Assembly: GCF_030407495.1 (NCBI RefSeq)
Contig: NZ_JASDDG010000008.1
Location: forward strand, 1-64,000
From: Arthrobacter sp. APC 3897
GTDB lineage: Bacteria > Actinomycetota > Actinomycetes > Actinomycetales > Micrococcaceae
Direction of reading: 5' to 3'
Length of the DNA stretch: 64,000 nt
Shown here: piece after piece, positions 51,952 to 59,391 of the stretch
Numbering within the stretch: position 1 is the stretch's first letter
How the letters are laid out: every line of letters starts with the position of its first letter
The notes under the pieces: generated by a model
Database searches by the model: none
What the model was told of the DNA's origin: nothing
Seen by the model: only the letters and a program-made list of their open reading frames with translations
Made by a program: the position numbers and the translations under genes

Positions 51952-51983
51952 ATAAAGGCAGCACCGCATAAAGGCAGCACCGC
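51952..51983 (+). repeat. 16-bp tandem repeat before telA
   Basis: ATAAAGGCAGCACCGC occurs twice without a gap (51952-51967 and 51968-51983), ending 34 bp before the telA start. It may alter the promoter or leader of telA. Confidence 0.8.
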
Positions 51984-52017
51984 TAGACTGCAATTCTTCC
52001 GTAACCCAAGGAGCAAC

Positions 52018-53244
52018 ATGTCTAATCCGCTCGACCTCAGCAATGGCCAGCACACAGAGGCGGACAGCCCTCTGGTATTGGAGCCGCCAAAGCCCGTGAT
52101 TGAGGTGACGGTTCACCGTCCGGAGAAGGTTGGCGGCATGATTCTCGTTGATGCCGAGGCCCAGGAAAAGCACGCCGCAACCGCCAGGAGTTTCCTGGAT
52201 GACCTGCTGGCTACCCCGCTGCAGAGTCCTGAATTCCAGATGAAGCTGGCGCAGCTGACCCGTCTGGGTGAAGGCACCATGCAGCAGGCCGGCACTGTGT
52301 CCAACCGCATGCTGAAAAGGCCGGCAGCGGCGCTCGCCGCCACCGGCGATGACCCCGCCTCGCGGACGGGAAAAAACATCGTGGAACTGCGGCAGATCGT
52401 CACGGAGCTGGACCCGAAGCGGCATGATCTGACCGGAACGAAGCGCATCCTGAGGTTCCTCCCCGGGGGCAGCGCCATCCAGCGGTACTTCCTGAAGTAT
52501 GAGTCCGCCCAGGCGCAGCTCAATGCCATCACCAAAGCACTCAAGGGCGGTCAGGATGACCTGCGGCAGGACAACGCGGCCATCCAGACAGAGCGTGACG
52601 CTCTCTGGGAAGCAATGGGCCAGCTCGCGAATTATGCCGTGCTCGCGAACCATCTGGGAGATGGTCTAGAGCAGCGCATCGCGGACCTTCGAAACCAGGG
52701 CAAAACGGATGATGCCGGCACGCTGGAAGCTGATGCTCTCTTCTACGTGCGGCAGCGCCATCAGGATCTCTTGACTCAGATGGCAGTATCCATCCAGGGT
52801 TATCTGGCTCTCGACGTGGTCCGGAAGAACAATTCGGAGCTGATCAAGGGCGTGGACCGGGCGCTCGGGACTACCCTGGCGGCTTTGCGGGTTGCTGTGA
52901 TTGTTGCCCAGGCACTGGCGCAGCAAAAGATTGTGCTGGCCCAGATTGATGCCCTCAACTCCACCACGGCAGACATGATTGTCTCCACATCAGAGCTCCT
53001 TCGTTCCCAGGGCACCGCCATTCATCAGAATGCGTCCAAGGCGACCCTTGACCCCGCCAAGCTGCAGCAGGCTTTCGACAATGTATTCCAAGCCATGGAT
53101 GAGGTGGACCGGTACAGGGCAGAAGCGGCCCATTCCATGAAGCAGACAGTGCAGGTGCTTCAGGGGCAGGTCAGCCGTGCCCAGCTGCAGCTGGAACGCA
53201 GCCATGCCTCTGATGCTGCCGCCTCCAAGAGACTGAAGGGATAG
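52018..53244 (+). CDS. telA: Toxic anion resistance protein, TelA family
   Basis: 409 residues covering the TelA domain. After a variable N-terminus come SFLDDLLATPLQSPEFQMKLAQLTRLG and GKNIVELRQIVTELDPKRHDL, then the long helical core with LPGGSAIQRYFLKYESAQAQLNAI and ALRVAVIVAQALAQQKIVLAQIDALN. Highly helical, cytosolic, and linked in other bacteria to tellurite or antibiotic tolerance. The start is ATG 52018 behind AAGGAG. An XpaC-like partner follows 2 bp after the stop, the usual pairing. Confidence 0.88.
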   Translation: MSNPLDLSNGQHTEADSPLVLEPPKPVIEVTVHRPEKVGGMILVDAEAQEKHAATARSFLDDLLATPLQSPEFQMKLAQLTRLGEGTMQQAGTVSNRMLKRPAAALAATGDDPASRTGKNIVELRQIVTELDPKRHDLTGTKRILRFLPGGSAIQRYFLKYESAQAQLNAITKALKGGQDDLRQDNAAIQTERDALWEAMGQLANYAVLANHLGDGLEQRIADLRNQGKTDDAGTLEADALFYVRQRHQDLLTQMAVSIQGYLALDVVRKNNSELIKGVDRALGTTLAALRVAVIVAQALAQQKIVLAQIDALNSTTADMIVSTSELLRSQGTAIHQNASKATLDPAKLQQAFDNVFQAMDEVDRYRAEAAHSMKQTVQVLQGQVSRAQLQLERSHASDAAASKRLKG

Positions 53245-53246
53245 GG

Positions 53247-54110
53247 ATGTCGCGTCTCACGCTGGGCAACGTCGTCAAAGTCACCCTGGTTGTCCTGTTT
53301 TTCTATTTCGTGGTTCTTCTGGTGCTTCTGATTGGAATACGCAGGAAGAATCCGAAAATCATCCTGGAGGGGGCCGTATATGTTGCGCTCTTCATTGCCG
53401 CCTTTTCCATTCCCGACGACAGCGGGTTGTCCACAGCGGGGGGCTTCATCGGGCTCGGAGCCATGGCCGTATCAGCAGTGCGGGGCTACATGCTGCGTGA
53501 CCTGTGGCTGCACCGCCGGGACCGGGGCCGGCAGCGAGGCCTAACGGTTCAGCAGAATGGGCCCGGGCAGCCGAATTGGCCCGCGCAGCAGAATGGGCCC
53601 GGGCAACCGAATGGGACCGGGCAACCGCTCAACCAGTCATACCCGGCTGCAGCCGCGCCGGCCGCTCCGGGAGCCGGTGACCTCTCATCCGCTTTGGCAT
53701 GGGTAGCCGCGCTGGCCAGACAAAACAAGAACCAGCTTCCTGCTGATGCGTACGTGACCGTCCTGGAAACCTGTCAGACGCTGGACGCAGTTATCGACGC
53801 GGAAACGCGGCAGCCCTCGGGTGATGCCCGGTTTGAATATGAGCTGACAGCGCTGGTGCGGGAGTACCTGCCGGCCGTTCTCCGCAGCTACCTGGCCATT
53901 CCGCCCAGTATGGTGGGCGACCGGCAGTCGAACGGCAGAACCCCCAATGAGGAACTGGTTGAGCAGCTGCAGCTCCTCTCGGGACAGGCAGAGGCGCTGC
54001 ATTCCAGCCGCCACAGCCACACTTCAGCCGAGCTGACGAATACGGGCAACTTTCTCAGGGAACGGTTCGGCCACCATCAGCGCGGCGGCTTCGACTTCGG
54101 CGTGGAGTAA
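53247..54110 (+). CDS. TelA-partner membrane protein (XpaC-like position)
   Basis: 287 residues. Two or three N-terminal hydrophobic segments (about 8-30, 38-56, 62-80) are followed by a low-complexity linker built from Gln-Asn-Gly-Pro repeats (QQNGPGQPN occurs twice around residues 102-120). A helical C-terminal domain (about 145-285) contains LSSALAWVAALARQNKNQLP and YVTVLETCQTLDAVID. The last part resembles the 5-bromo-4-chloroindolyl phosphate hydrolysis (XpaC) proteins that accompany TelA, though I assign this mainly by position. Ribosome site AAGGGA in the telA end. Confidence 0.65.
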   Translation: MSRLTLGNVVKVTLVVLFFYFVVLLVLLIGIRRKNPKIILEGAVYVALFIAAFSIPDDSGLSTAGGFIGLGAMAVSAVRGYMLRDLWLHRRDRGRQRGLTVQQNGPGQPNWPAQQNGPGQPNGTGQPLNQSYPAAAAPAAPGAGDLSSALAWVAALARQNKNQLPADAYVTVLETCQTLDAVIDAETRQPSGDARFEYELTALVREYLPAVLRSYLAIPPSMVGDRQSNGRTPNEELVEQLQLLSGQAEALHSSRHSHTSAELTNTGNFLRERFGHHQRGGFDFGVE

Positions 54111-54150
54111 GGCCGGAGGCGCTGGTGGTGGCCGAACAGTAAAGCCGCCG

Positions 54151-55545
54151 TCAGCTGAAGTCGGCCTTGCGGATCAGCCCGTGCACGCCCACGGTCCGGT
54201 CCACCACCTGGGAGACGGCGAAGTCCGCGGCAGCTGAGAGGTACGCGTAGGCCACGGCACGGTCCATGCCCTTCTCCTGCTCGAGGAAGTCCAGCGCGTT
54301 GACCACGGCCCGCCGCATGGCCACGTTCAGGTCTCCGCTCACCCCGCCGCCCGCCAGCCCGTCGGGATCCGAAAGCCCGATGGGAATCCAGGCCTCCGGT
54401 GTTTCCCCGAACGGATACCGGTGCGCAAGCTTCGGAGCATCGCCGGCGCCGGGCTTGCAGACGGTCAGCCGGAAAGTGCCGCGCAGGGAGCCCTCCATTG
54501 CGGTCAGTGCCACCTCGCCGTCACCCATGCCCATGTGCGGATCGCCTACATAGAAGAGGGCGCCGTCGGCCTTCACCGGCAGATAAAAGGTGGAGCCGGG
54601 ACCCAGATGCCGGATGTCGATGTTGCCGCCGCCGAGGGTGGGCGGCACGGAGTTGGCGTCCGGATCAGTCAGGCCGCTGCTTTCAGCGAAGGCCACACCC
54701 ATCATGCCCATGAACGGGCGCAGCGGAAAGCGCACCGACATGTCGCCGCTGGTCATCACGCCCTTGCCATCTTCGATCGCGGTGAACACGGAAACGTTGT
54801 GATAGTCAGACGGGATGCCTGACGCACGGTTGTCCGTGGCGGCCGGCGGCATGACTTCCTCCAGCGTGATGCCGTCCGGCGCGGCCGGGCCCTTCTGCAG
54901 TGCCAGCGATCCCTTGCCGTGCCGGCTGGACACGACGCCGTACGGCACCCGGGGCACGGCAGCGAGGGTTTCGATTTTGAGCACATCGCCGGGCTCGGCC
55001 CCCTCCACCGCAACGGGACCGGTCACCACATGCGGTCCGTCGGCGTCGAAGTTCCGCGGTGTGCGGTTGTAGCCGGCGGCAATGTCGACGGCGTCCTGCA
55101 GCACCCCGTTCTTCTCCACGCCGTGGCTGCCGAAAAAGGTCAGCGGATCCCGTCCCTGGTCCTCCAGGATTCCCTCATGGGAGAGGGCGTCGATGGTGAT
55201 GGTCTGCCCGGACTTGATCTGCGCCACCGGCGTGGCATGCACCGTGGGCACGTAGCCCCAGAGCACGTCATCGGGGGTGGAGGCGAGGTAGTGGTCGCCG
55301 GGGATGTCGCCGGTGTTCGGCTGCAGAATGCTCCCGGGCACCGCCTTCGAGGCGCCCGCGGTGCCGGCAGTGCCGGCGGCCGATGAACCGGACGGAACCG
55401 TTGGAGGAGTCTGGGCGGCATTGGCGCTGCAGCCGGTGGCTACCGCCAGTGCCCCGATCCCCGCCGCGGCTGACAGGAACTTCCTGCGGCCCAGTCCCTT
55501 GGTCAGCACCTCGGCGGCCTCGCGCCCCATCAGCATTCTGTTCAT
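54151..55545 (-). CDS. Exported acetamidase/formamidase-like lipoprotein
   Basis: 464 residues, larger than the cytosolic family member at 40593 because of an export signal. The N-terminus has GLGRRKFLSAAAGIGALAV, a twin-arginine motif, ending in a lipobox-like VATGC (Cys about residue 38) and an Ala/Gly/Thr/Ser linker. The FmdA/AmdA domain follows, with FDADGPHVVTGPVAVEGAEPGD, GGGNIDIRHLGPGSTFYLPV and FYVGDPHMGMGDGEVALTAMEG, keeping the metal-binding residues. So an amidase folded in the cytosol is probably placed outside the membrane. ATG 55545 has AGGAGG 5-6 nt upstream and a distinctive leader. Confidence 0.85.
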   Translation of the reverse strand: MNRMLMGREAAEVLTKGLGRRKFLSAAAGIGALAVATGCSANAAQTPPTVPSGSSAAGTAGTAGASKAVPGSILQPNTGDIPGDHYLASTPDDVLWGYVPTVHATPVAQIKSGQTITIDALSHEGILEDQGRDPLTFFGSHGVEKNGVLQDAVDIAAGYNRTPRNFDADGPHVVTGPVAVEGAEPGDVLKIETLAAVPRVPYGVVSSRHGKGSLALQKGPAAPDGITLEEVMPPAATDNRASGIPSDYHNVSVFTAIEDGKGVMTSGDMSVRFPLRPFMGMMGVAFAESSGLTDPDANSVPPTLGGGNIDIRHLGPGSTFYLPVKADGALFYVGDPHMGMGDGEVALTAMEGSLRGTFRLTVCKPGAGDAPKLAHRYPFGETPEAWIPIGLSDPDGLAGGGVSGDLNVAMRRAVVNALDFLEQEKGMDRAVAYAYLSAAADFAVSQVVDRTVGVHGLIRKADFS

Positions 55546-55616
55546 CGTGTCCTCCTGTAGCTGGTGTGAACAAGCTAGCCAGCCGGAGTTTCGATCCTGT
55601 TTCCGGTGGATGAACG
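55546..55616 (-). promoter_or_regulatory. Conserved 5' leader of the exported acetamidase gene
   Basis: Seventy bases before the start codon are shared with a relic at 34418-34502. In the RNA sense, CCGG-containing arms and a GCTGG/CCAGC hairpin with loop core CTAGCTTGTTC precede the AGGAGG site, so the site could be sequestered. A frame through it reads QDRNSGWLACSHQLQED. It fits no riboswitch consensus that I know. Regulatory function is inference. Confidence 0.45.
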
Positions 55617-55748
55617 TAAAGGACCCCCCACCGGGCAGGCGCCGGGCGGCCCTTGGCAGGGACGCCGGTGGCAGGGAGTCCGATGACAGGGAGGCACCCT
55701 GCGTTGCCGCCTCCCGTACTGTGGAACTACTCGACGGGGGGACACTAC

Positions 55749-56528
55749 ATGGCGTGCAACGGCTGCAGGACAGCGACAAAGCCGGGCGTTGATTTCAGCA
55801 TGGCTTTCCAACCGATTTACGACGCCGTTGCCGGCCGGGTGTGGGGTTACGAGGCCTTGGTGCGGGGAACGTCCGGAGAGGGTGCCCCGGAGGTGCTGTC
55901 AAAGGTGGCGCCGGACCAGAGGTACCGCTTTGACCAGGACTGCCGGGTCAAAGCGATTGAGCTGGCATCCCGCCTGTTTCCACCGGGTGAGGACCTCATG
56001 CTCTCCATCAACTTCATGCCGAATGCTGTCTATGAACCGGCAGCCTGCCTCCGGGCAACGCTGCAGACAGCCGCCTTCTGCGGTTTTCCGCTGTCCTCGA
56101 TCATGTTCGAGTTCACGGAAAACGAAGAAGTTTCAGACACCGGACACCTCACAAACATCATCACGGAATACCGCAGGCACGGATTCACCACCGCCCTGGA
56201 TGACTTTGGCGCCGGGCATGCCGGGCTTGGCCTGCTGGTTGATTTCCAGCCGGACCTGATCAAAATCGACATGCGGCTCATCCGGAACATTGATGAAAGT
56301 CCTGCCCGGCGGGCCGTCCTGGCCGGAATTGTGGGAATGGCCGCTGAACTCGGCATTACGTTGCTGGCCGAAGGCATTGAAACCGAAGCGGAATTCCTGG
56401 TACTTAAGGCCGCCGGGATCCGGCTGTTCCAAGGGTACTGGTTTGCGAAGCCGGCCTTCGAGGAACTTCCCGAGGTGGAGTGCGGATCTGCCGCCGCCGT
56501 CATCCCGGCTCGGGGCGCTCCGCGCTAG
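55749..56528 (+). CDS. Stand-alone EAL-domain protein (c-di-GMP phosphodiesterase)
   Basis: 260 residues, almost entirely an EAL domain. Catalytic features present are Glu35 of the EALVRG motif, Asn in LSINFMP, Glu121 in MFEFTE, Asp151-Asp152 in ALDDFGAG, Lys172 in LIKID, and Glu208/Glu211 in LLAEGIETEAE, plus Gln in LFQGYWF. It therefore looks able to open c-di-GMP to pGpG. The N-terminus MACNGC carries a CxxC pair that might sense redox state or metal. The start is ATG 55749; the earlier frame lies in intergenic DNA. Its last 28 bp overlap the convergent WYL gene. Confidence 0.87.
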   Translation: MACNGCRTATKPGVDFSMAFQPIYDAVAGRVWGYEALVRGTSGEGAPEVLSKVAPDQRYRFDQDCRVKAIELASRLFPPGEDLMLSINFMPNAVYEPAACLRATLQTAAFCGFPLSSIMFEFTENEEVSDTGHLTNIITEYRRHGFTTALDDFGAGHAGLGLLVDFQPDLIKIDMRLIRNIDESPARRAVLAGIVGMAAELGITLLAEGIETEAEFLVLKAAGIRLFQGYWFAKPAFEELPEVECGSAAAVIPARGAPR

Positions 56529-57468
56529 TACCGGCCGCGGTTATCCTGGCCGCAAAGCCGGAAAGCGAAGTGACGAGGGCCTCCGGTCCCAAGACAGCGA
56601 ACGGAGCGTCAAACCGCAGGGCCCAGGACAATAACCCGGCCTCCGACCATGATCCGACGCGCACCCGGCAGGTGCTGCCGGATACCTGCTCCAGTTCGCC
56701 GTCGCCCAGCCACGGTGCAATGTCCGTTGCCGGCAGTTCGATGAGGAATTCTCCGTAGCAGGGCCAGCCCCCGCCGTCGTCGGACCCCTTCAGCCGCGCC
56801 GCAAGAAAGGTGCCCGCGTCGCCGGTCGGAATCGGCCGCGGCGCAAACACTGTCCCGCCCGGGAACTTGGGCGCCATCCGGTCCAGGCGGTAAATGCGCC
56901 AATCCGTCCGGTCCAGGTCCCACCCGATCAGGTACCAGCGGCCGCGGCGGGCGACGACGGCGTGCGGCTCTGCGCGCCGCGGCGGCCGGGATTCGTTCCC
57001 GCTGTAGTCGAAACGGAGAAGCTGCCGGTTCCGGGCAGCGGTGCTGACCGTTTCCAGGACCTTCGGATCCACCCGTGCGGACACGCCGGCGTCCGTGAAC
57101 CGGATGCCGTCAATGCGGTGCCGCAGCCGGGACGGCATCACCTGGCGGACCGTGGTCAGCGCCCGCGCTGCTGCCTCGTCCAGGTCCACTCCGGTGGAGG
57201 GCGCGCTCTGCAGGGCGACGGCGATGGCCACCGCCTGCTCGTGGTCGAAAAGCAGCGGCGGAAGTTCCGATCCGGCAGCCAGCCGGTAGCCGCCGTCGGG
57301 CCCCTTGACGGCGGTAATGGAGTAGCCGAGCTCGCGCAGCCGGTCCACGTCCCGGCGGACCGTCCGCGGGGTCACCTCCAGCCGCCGGGCCAGCACCTGT
57401 CCCGGCCAATCCCGGCGGGACTGCAGCAGGGACAGCAGGGCGAGCATTCGCGATGAGGTTCCGGGCAT
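56500..57468 (-). CDS. WYL-domain transcriptional regulator (YafY-like)
   Basis: 322 residues. An N-terminal HTH_11 winged helix (SRMLALLSLLQSRRDWPGQVLARRLEVTPRTVRRDVDRLRELGY, about 4-50) is followed by a WYL domain (about 140-215) with RRAEPHAVVARRGRWYLIGWDLDRTDWRIYRLDRM. The C-terminal extension is typical of this class. Such proteins bind nucleic-acid-like or other ligands and often control stress or defence genes. Divergent from the VOC gene 116 bp away, which is its likely target. Confidence 0.88.
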   Translation of the reverse strand: MPGTSSRMLALLSLLQSRRDWPGQVLARRLEVTPRTVRRDVDRLRELGYSITAVKGPDGGYRLAAGSELPPLLFDHEQAVAIAVALQSAPSTGVDLDEAAARALTTVRQVMPSRLRHRIDGIRFTDAGVSARVDPKVLETVSTAARNRQLLRFDYSGNESRPPRRAEPHAVVARRGRWYLIGWDLDRTDWRIYRLDRMAPKFPGGTVFAPRPIPTGDAGTFLAARLKGSDDGGGWPCYGEFLIELPATDIAPWLGDGELEQVSGSTCRVRVGSWSEAGLLSWALRFDAPFAVLGPEALVTSLSGFAARITAAGTSAERPEPG

Positions 57469-57584
57469 GGTTCGAGTATGCGCGAAGAAGCGGACACATC
57501 CTGTCCTCTACCGGGTTCAGTCTGGTTTCAGGCCCGCAAACAGCGCCGCCGCAGAAGCCATCGCTGAGACAAAGGACAGAGCCC

Positions 57585-58052
57585 ATGAGCATCACCACTA
57601 CCACCCACCTGAATTTCCCCGGCACCGCAGCCTCTGCGCTGGAGTTCTACCAGTCGGTTTTCGGCGGCAGCGTCACGAGGGCCACATACGGGGACTTCGG
57701 CATGCCGCAGGAAGCGCCCGGCGCGGACAAGCTCGTGTTCGGCCGGCTCGACACCACCGACGGGCTTCGGCTGATGGCCTATGACATTCCCGCACAGAAC
57801 CCTGCCGGCGTTTCCGGAACCGCCGGAACCACGCGCAGGGAGAACGGCATGACCTTCACTGACCGGACCTTCTTCCAGCCCCTGCGCGGGCAGAGCCTGC
57901 AGGAAATCATCCCGCTGTGGGCCGGGCTTGCCGTCGGTGCACATATCATCGAGCCGCTCGCCGCATCCGCGTGGAGCCCGGGGTTCGGAATGCTCACGGA
58001 CCGGTTCGGGGTGACCTGGGTGATCGACGTCGAAGCCCCGTATAGCGGCTAA
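57585..58052 (+). CDS. VOC-superfamily (PhnB/glyoxalase-like) protein
   Basis: 155 residues. MSITTTTHLNFPGTAASALEFYQSVFGGSV is the PhnB-type start, with further strands ending GFGMLTDRFGVTWVIDVEAP. The family uses a paired beta-alpha-beta fold to bind a metal or small ligand; PhnB members are often of unknown activity or antibiotic-binding. ATG 57585 is preceded by AAAGGA. Probably regulated by the divergent WYL protein. Confidence 0.85.
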   Translation: MSITTTTHLNFPGTAASALEFYQSVFGGSVTRATYGDFGMPQEAPGADKLVFGRLDTTDGLRLMAYDIPAQNPAGVSGTAGTTRRENGMTFTDRTFFQPLRGQSLQEIIPLWAGLAVGAHIIEPLAASAWSPGFGMLTDRFGVTWVIDVEAPYSG

Positions 58053-58102
58053 GCTGCGGACCGAAGGATTTTGGTCCGGCCCCGGGGAGGGGTTGCTTGT
58101 AG

Positions 58103-58124
58103 TGCAAGCTAGCGGTAGCGTGCA
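58103..58124. promoter_or_regulatory. Palindromic operator candidate for PadR
   Basis: TGCA at 58103-58106 and 58121-58124, with GCTA (58108-58111) and TAGC (58116-58119) between them, form an interrupted 22-bp palindrome matching at most positions. It ends 4 bp before the padR start, a position expected for autorepression. Confidence 0.5.
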
Positions 58125-58128
58125 GTGC

Positions 58129-58470
58129 ATGACACCCACTCCCGAGTCCGTTCTGACTCAGCTTCGCAAAGGCACGGTGGACTATTGCGTCCTTGCCTGT
58201 CTGCGCACCGGACCCGCGTACGGGCTGGAGATTGCCGACCGGCTTGGCGAAGGCAAAGTCCTGTTCGCCAGCGGGGGCACTCTTTATCCGCTGCTTTCAC
58301 GTCTGCGGCAGCAGGGGTGGGTCACTACGTCGCTGGAGCCGTCGCCCGTCGGGCCGCCCCGCCGTTACTACCACCTCACGGATGAGGGCGAGAATGCCCT
58401 GCAGGTCTTCACCCGGACCTGGACCCTGTTTGCCGAGGATGTCACCACCATGATCAAGGAGACCCCATGA
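58129..58470 (+). CDS. PadR-family transcriptional regulator
   Basis: 113 residues of the PadR winged-helix type: LRKGTVDYCVLACLRTGPAYGLEIADRL, then GTLYPLLSRLRQQGWV and the wing GPPRRYYHLTDEGENAL. The ATG at 58129 has no Shine-Dalgarno sequence, and the palindrome lies directly before it, so the transcript may be leaderless. The stop overlaps the next gene by 4 bp. PadR proteins of this size usually repress a membrane-protein gene in the same operon. Confidence 0.87.
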   Translation: MTPTPESVLTQLRKGTVDYCVLACLRTGPAYGLEIADRLGEGKVLFASGGTLYPLLSRLRQQGWVTTSLEPSPVGPPRRYYHLTDEGENALQVFTRTWTLFAEDVTTMIKETP

Positions 58471-58934
58471 ACACCACTGAACCGATGCCGGCCCTCTTGG
58501 AGGCGTACTTCGCTGACCTCGACCGCGCGCTGGCAGGGGCCAATGAGCGCGAACGCGCCGAGACAATCCAGGCGATGCGCGAGGACGCGGCGGAGATGCT
58601 CACCCGGTACGGAGCGTCGGAACAGGGGGCAAAACGCGTCATCGCCGAGTTTGGGCCGGTTGAACAGATTGCCGCCGCAGCCACTCCTGCGCCCGCGCCC
58701 GCCGCTGCCGCGTCTGCAGCTCGGCGCTCATGGGCCGACATCTGGCTGCTGGCGGGTTCCATCGCGGGCCTTTTGTACTTCGTGTTTCCGCCGCTCGCGG
58801 TGGCTATGCTCATTTGGGCGATCCTGCGGTGGAGGCAAAATACCGGGAACCGTACGCTGCAGAAGGCGGCCCTGTGGATTTCCGGTGCGGCGGTTGTCTT
58901 GTCGGTCGTACTGTTCACCCTCCACAGTCTCTGA
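58467..58934 (+). CDS. HAAS-domain membrane protein (PadR partner)
   Basis: 155 residues. The N-terminal helical part (MPALLEAYFADLDRALAGANERERAE, MREDAAEMLTRYGASEQGAKRVIAEFGPVEQIAA) matches the HAAS/DUF1700 domain commonly paired with PadR. An Ala/Pro linker and two hydrophobic segments (about 92-118, 132-153) follow. It is probably a membrane sensor or switch controlled by, or controlling, the upstream regulator. Confidence 0.8.
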   Translation: MNTTEPMPALLEAYFADLDRALAGANERERAETIQAMREDAAEMLTRYGASEQGAKRVIAEFGPVEQIAAAATPAPAPAAAASAARRSWADIWLLAGSIAGLLYFVFPPLAVAMLIWAILRWRQNTGNRTLQKAALWISGAAVVLSVVLFTLHSL

Positions 58935-59064
58935 CCTGGCCGGCGGTCACATCTGCAGCGTGGGTGACGCCTGCCGCGGTTCTTCTGACCCGCGCCGCCG
59001 CGGTTTTGCCCTTCCTGCCGCAGTCATGAGCCGCCTTCAACGCGAACCGGCTGCGGGTACAAAA

Positions 59065-59096
59065 AAGCGGGCCATCCCCGAGGGGACGGCCCGCTT
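59065..59096 (-). terminator. Terminator of the antitoxin-like gene
   Basis: AAGCGGGCC (59065-59073) pairs with GGCCCGCTT (59088-59096). On the minus strand the stem is followed by a run of T (A-tract 59061-59066 on plus), a standard intrinsic terminator 12 nt after the stop. Confidence 0.85.
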
Positions 59097-59107
59097 GTGC
59101 ATGGTCT

Positions 59108-59233
59108 TTACTTTTGGTCATCCTTATTGCCGTCAACGGCGTCCTTGACCTTGTCTTTGGCCTGATCGACCTTCTCCGGGTGATCTTCCGCCGCGTCCTT
59201 CGCCTTGTCTGCCATTCCGCCCAGATCAGCCAT
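59108..59233 (-). CDS. Small antitoxin-like protein (MT0933/Rv0909 family)
   Basis: 41 residues from ATG 59233, highly charged and helical, with the repeated pattern MADKAKDAAEDHPEKVDQAKDKVKDAVDG split as MADKAKDAAEDHPEKVDQAK and DKVKDAVDG. This pattern of K/D-rich helices is found in MT0933-like antitoxins of actinobacteria. No toxin gene of the usual partner type is adjacent, so it may instead be an orphan or stress-related protein. A longer frame to 59419 is unlikely, since the upstream part reads as low-complexity. Confidence 0.65.
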   Translation of the reverse strand: MADLGGMADKAKDAAEDHPEKVDQAKDKVKDAVDGNKDDQK

Positions 59234-59391
59234 GGGTCTCGCCTTTCCTATGAGGTCCCGAAACGGCACAGGGTCACCGGTTCGGTCTGACACGCCCCAT
59301 CCTCCACCCGGGGAGCGCCAAGTACCACCCCCGCCGGCTTTGGATCCGGACCCGGCCGGCGGCGGTCCCGCTGCCGCCAAGGCTGTTAGCG

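Noticed and set aside
53550-53640. CAGAATGGGCCCGGGCA-type repeats as a regulatory repeat array
   Set aside because: In-frame codons for the Gln-Asn-Gly-Pro linker of the TelA partner; better explained as protein repeats.
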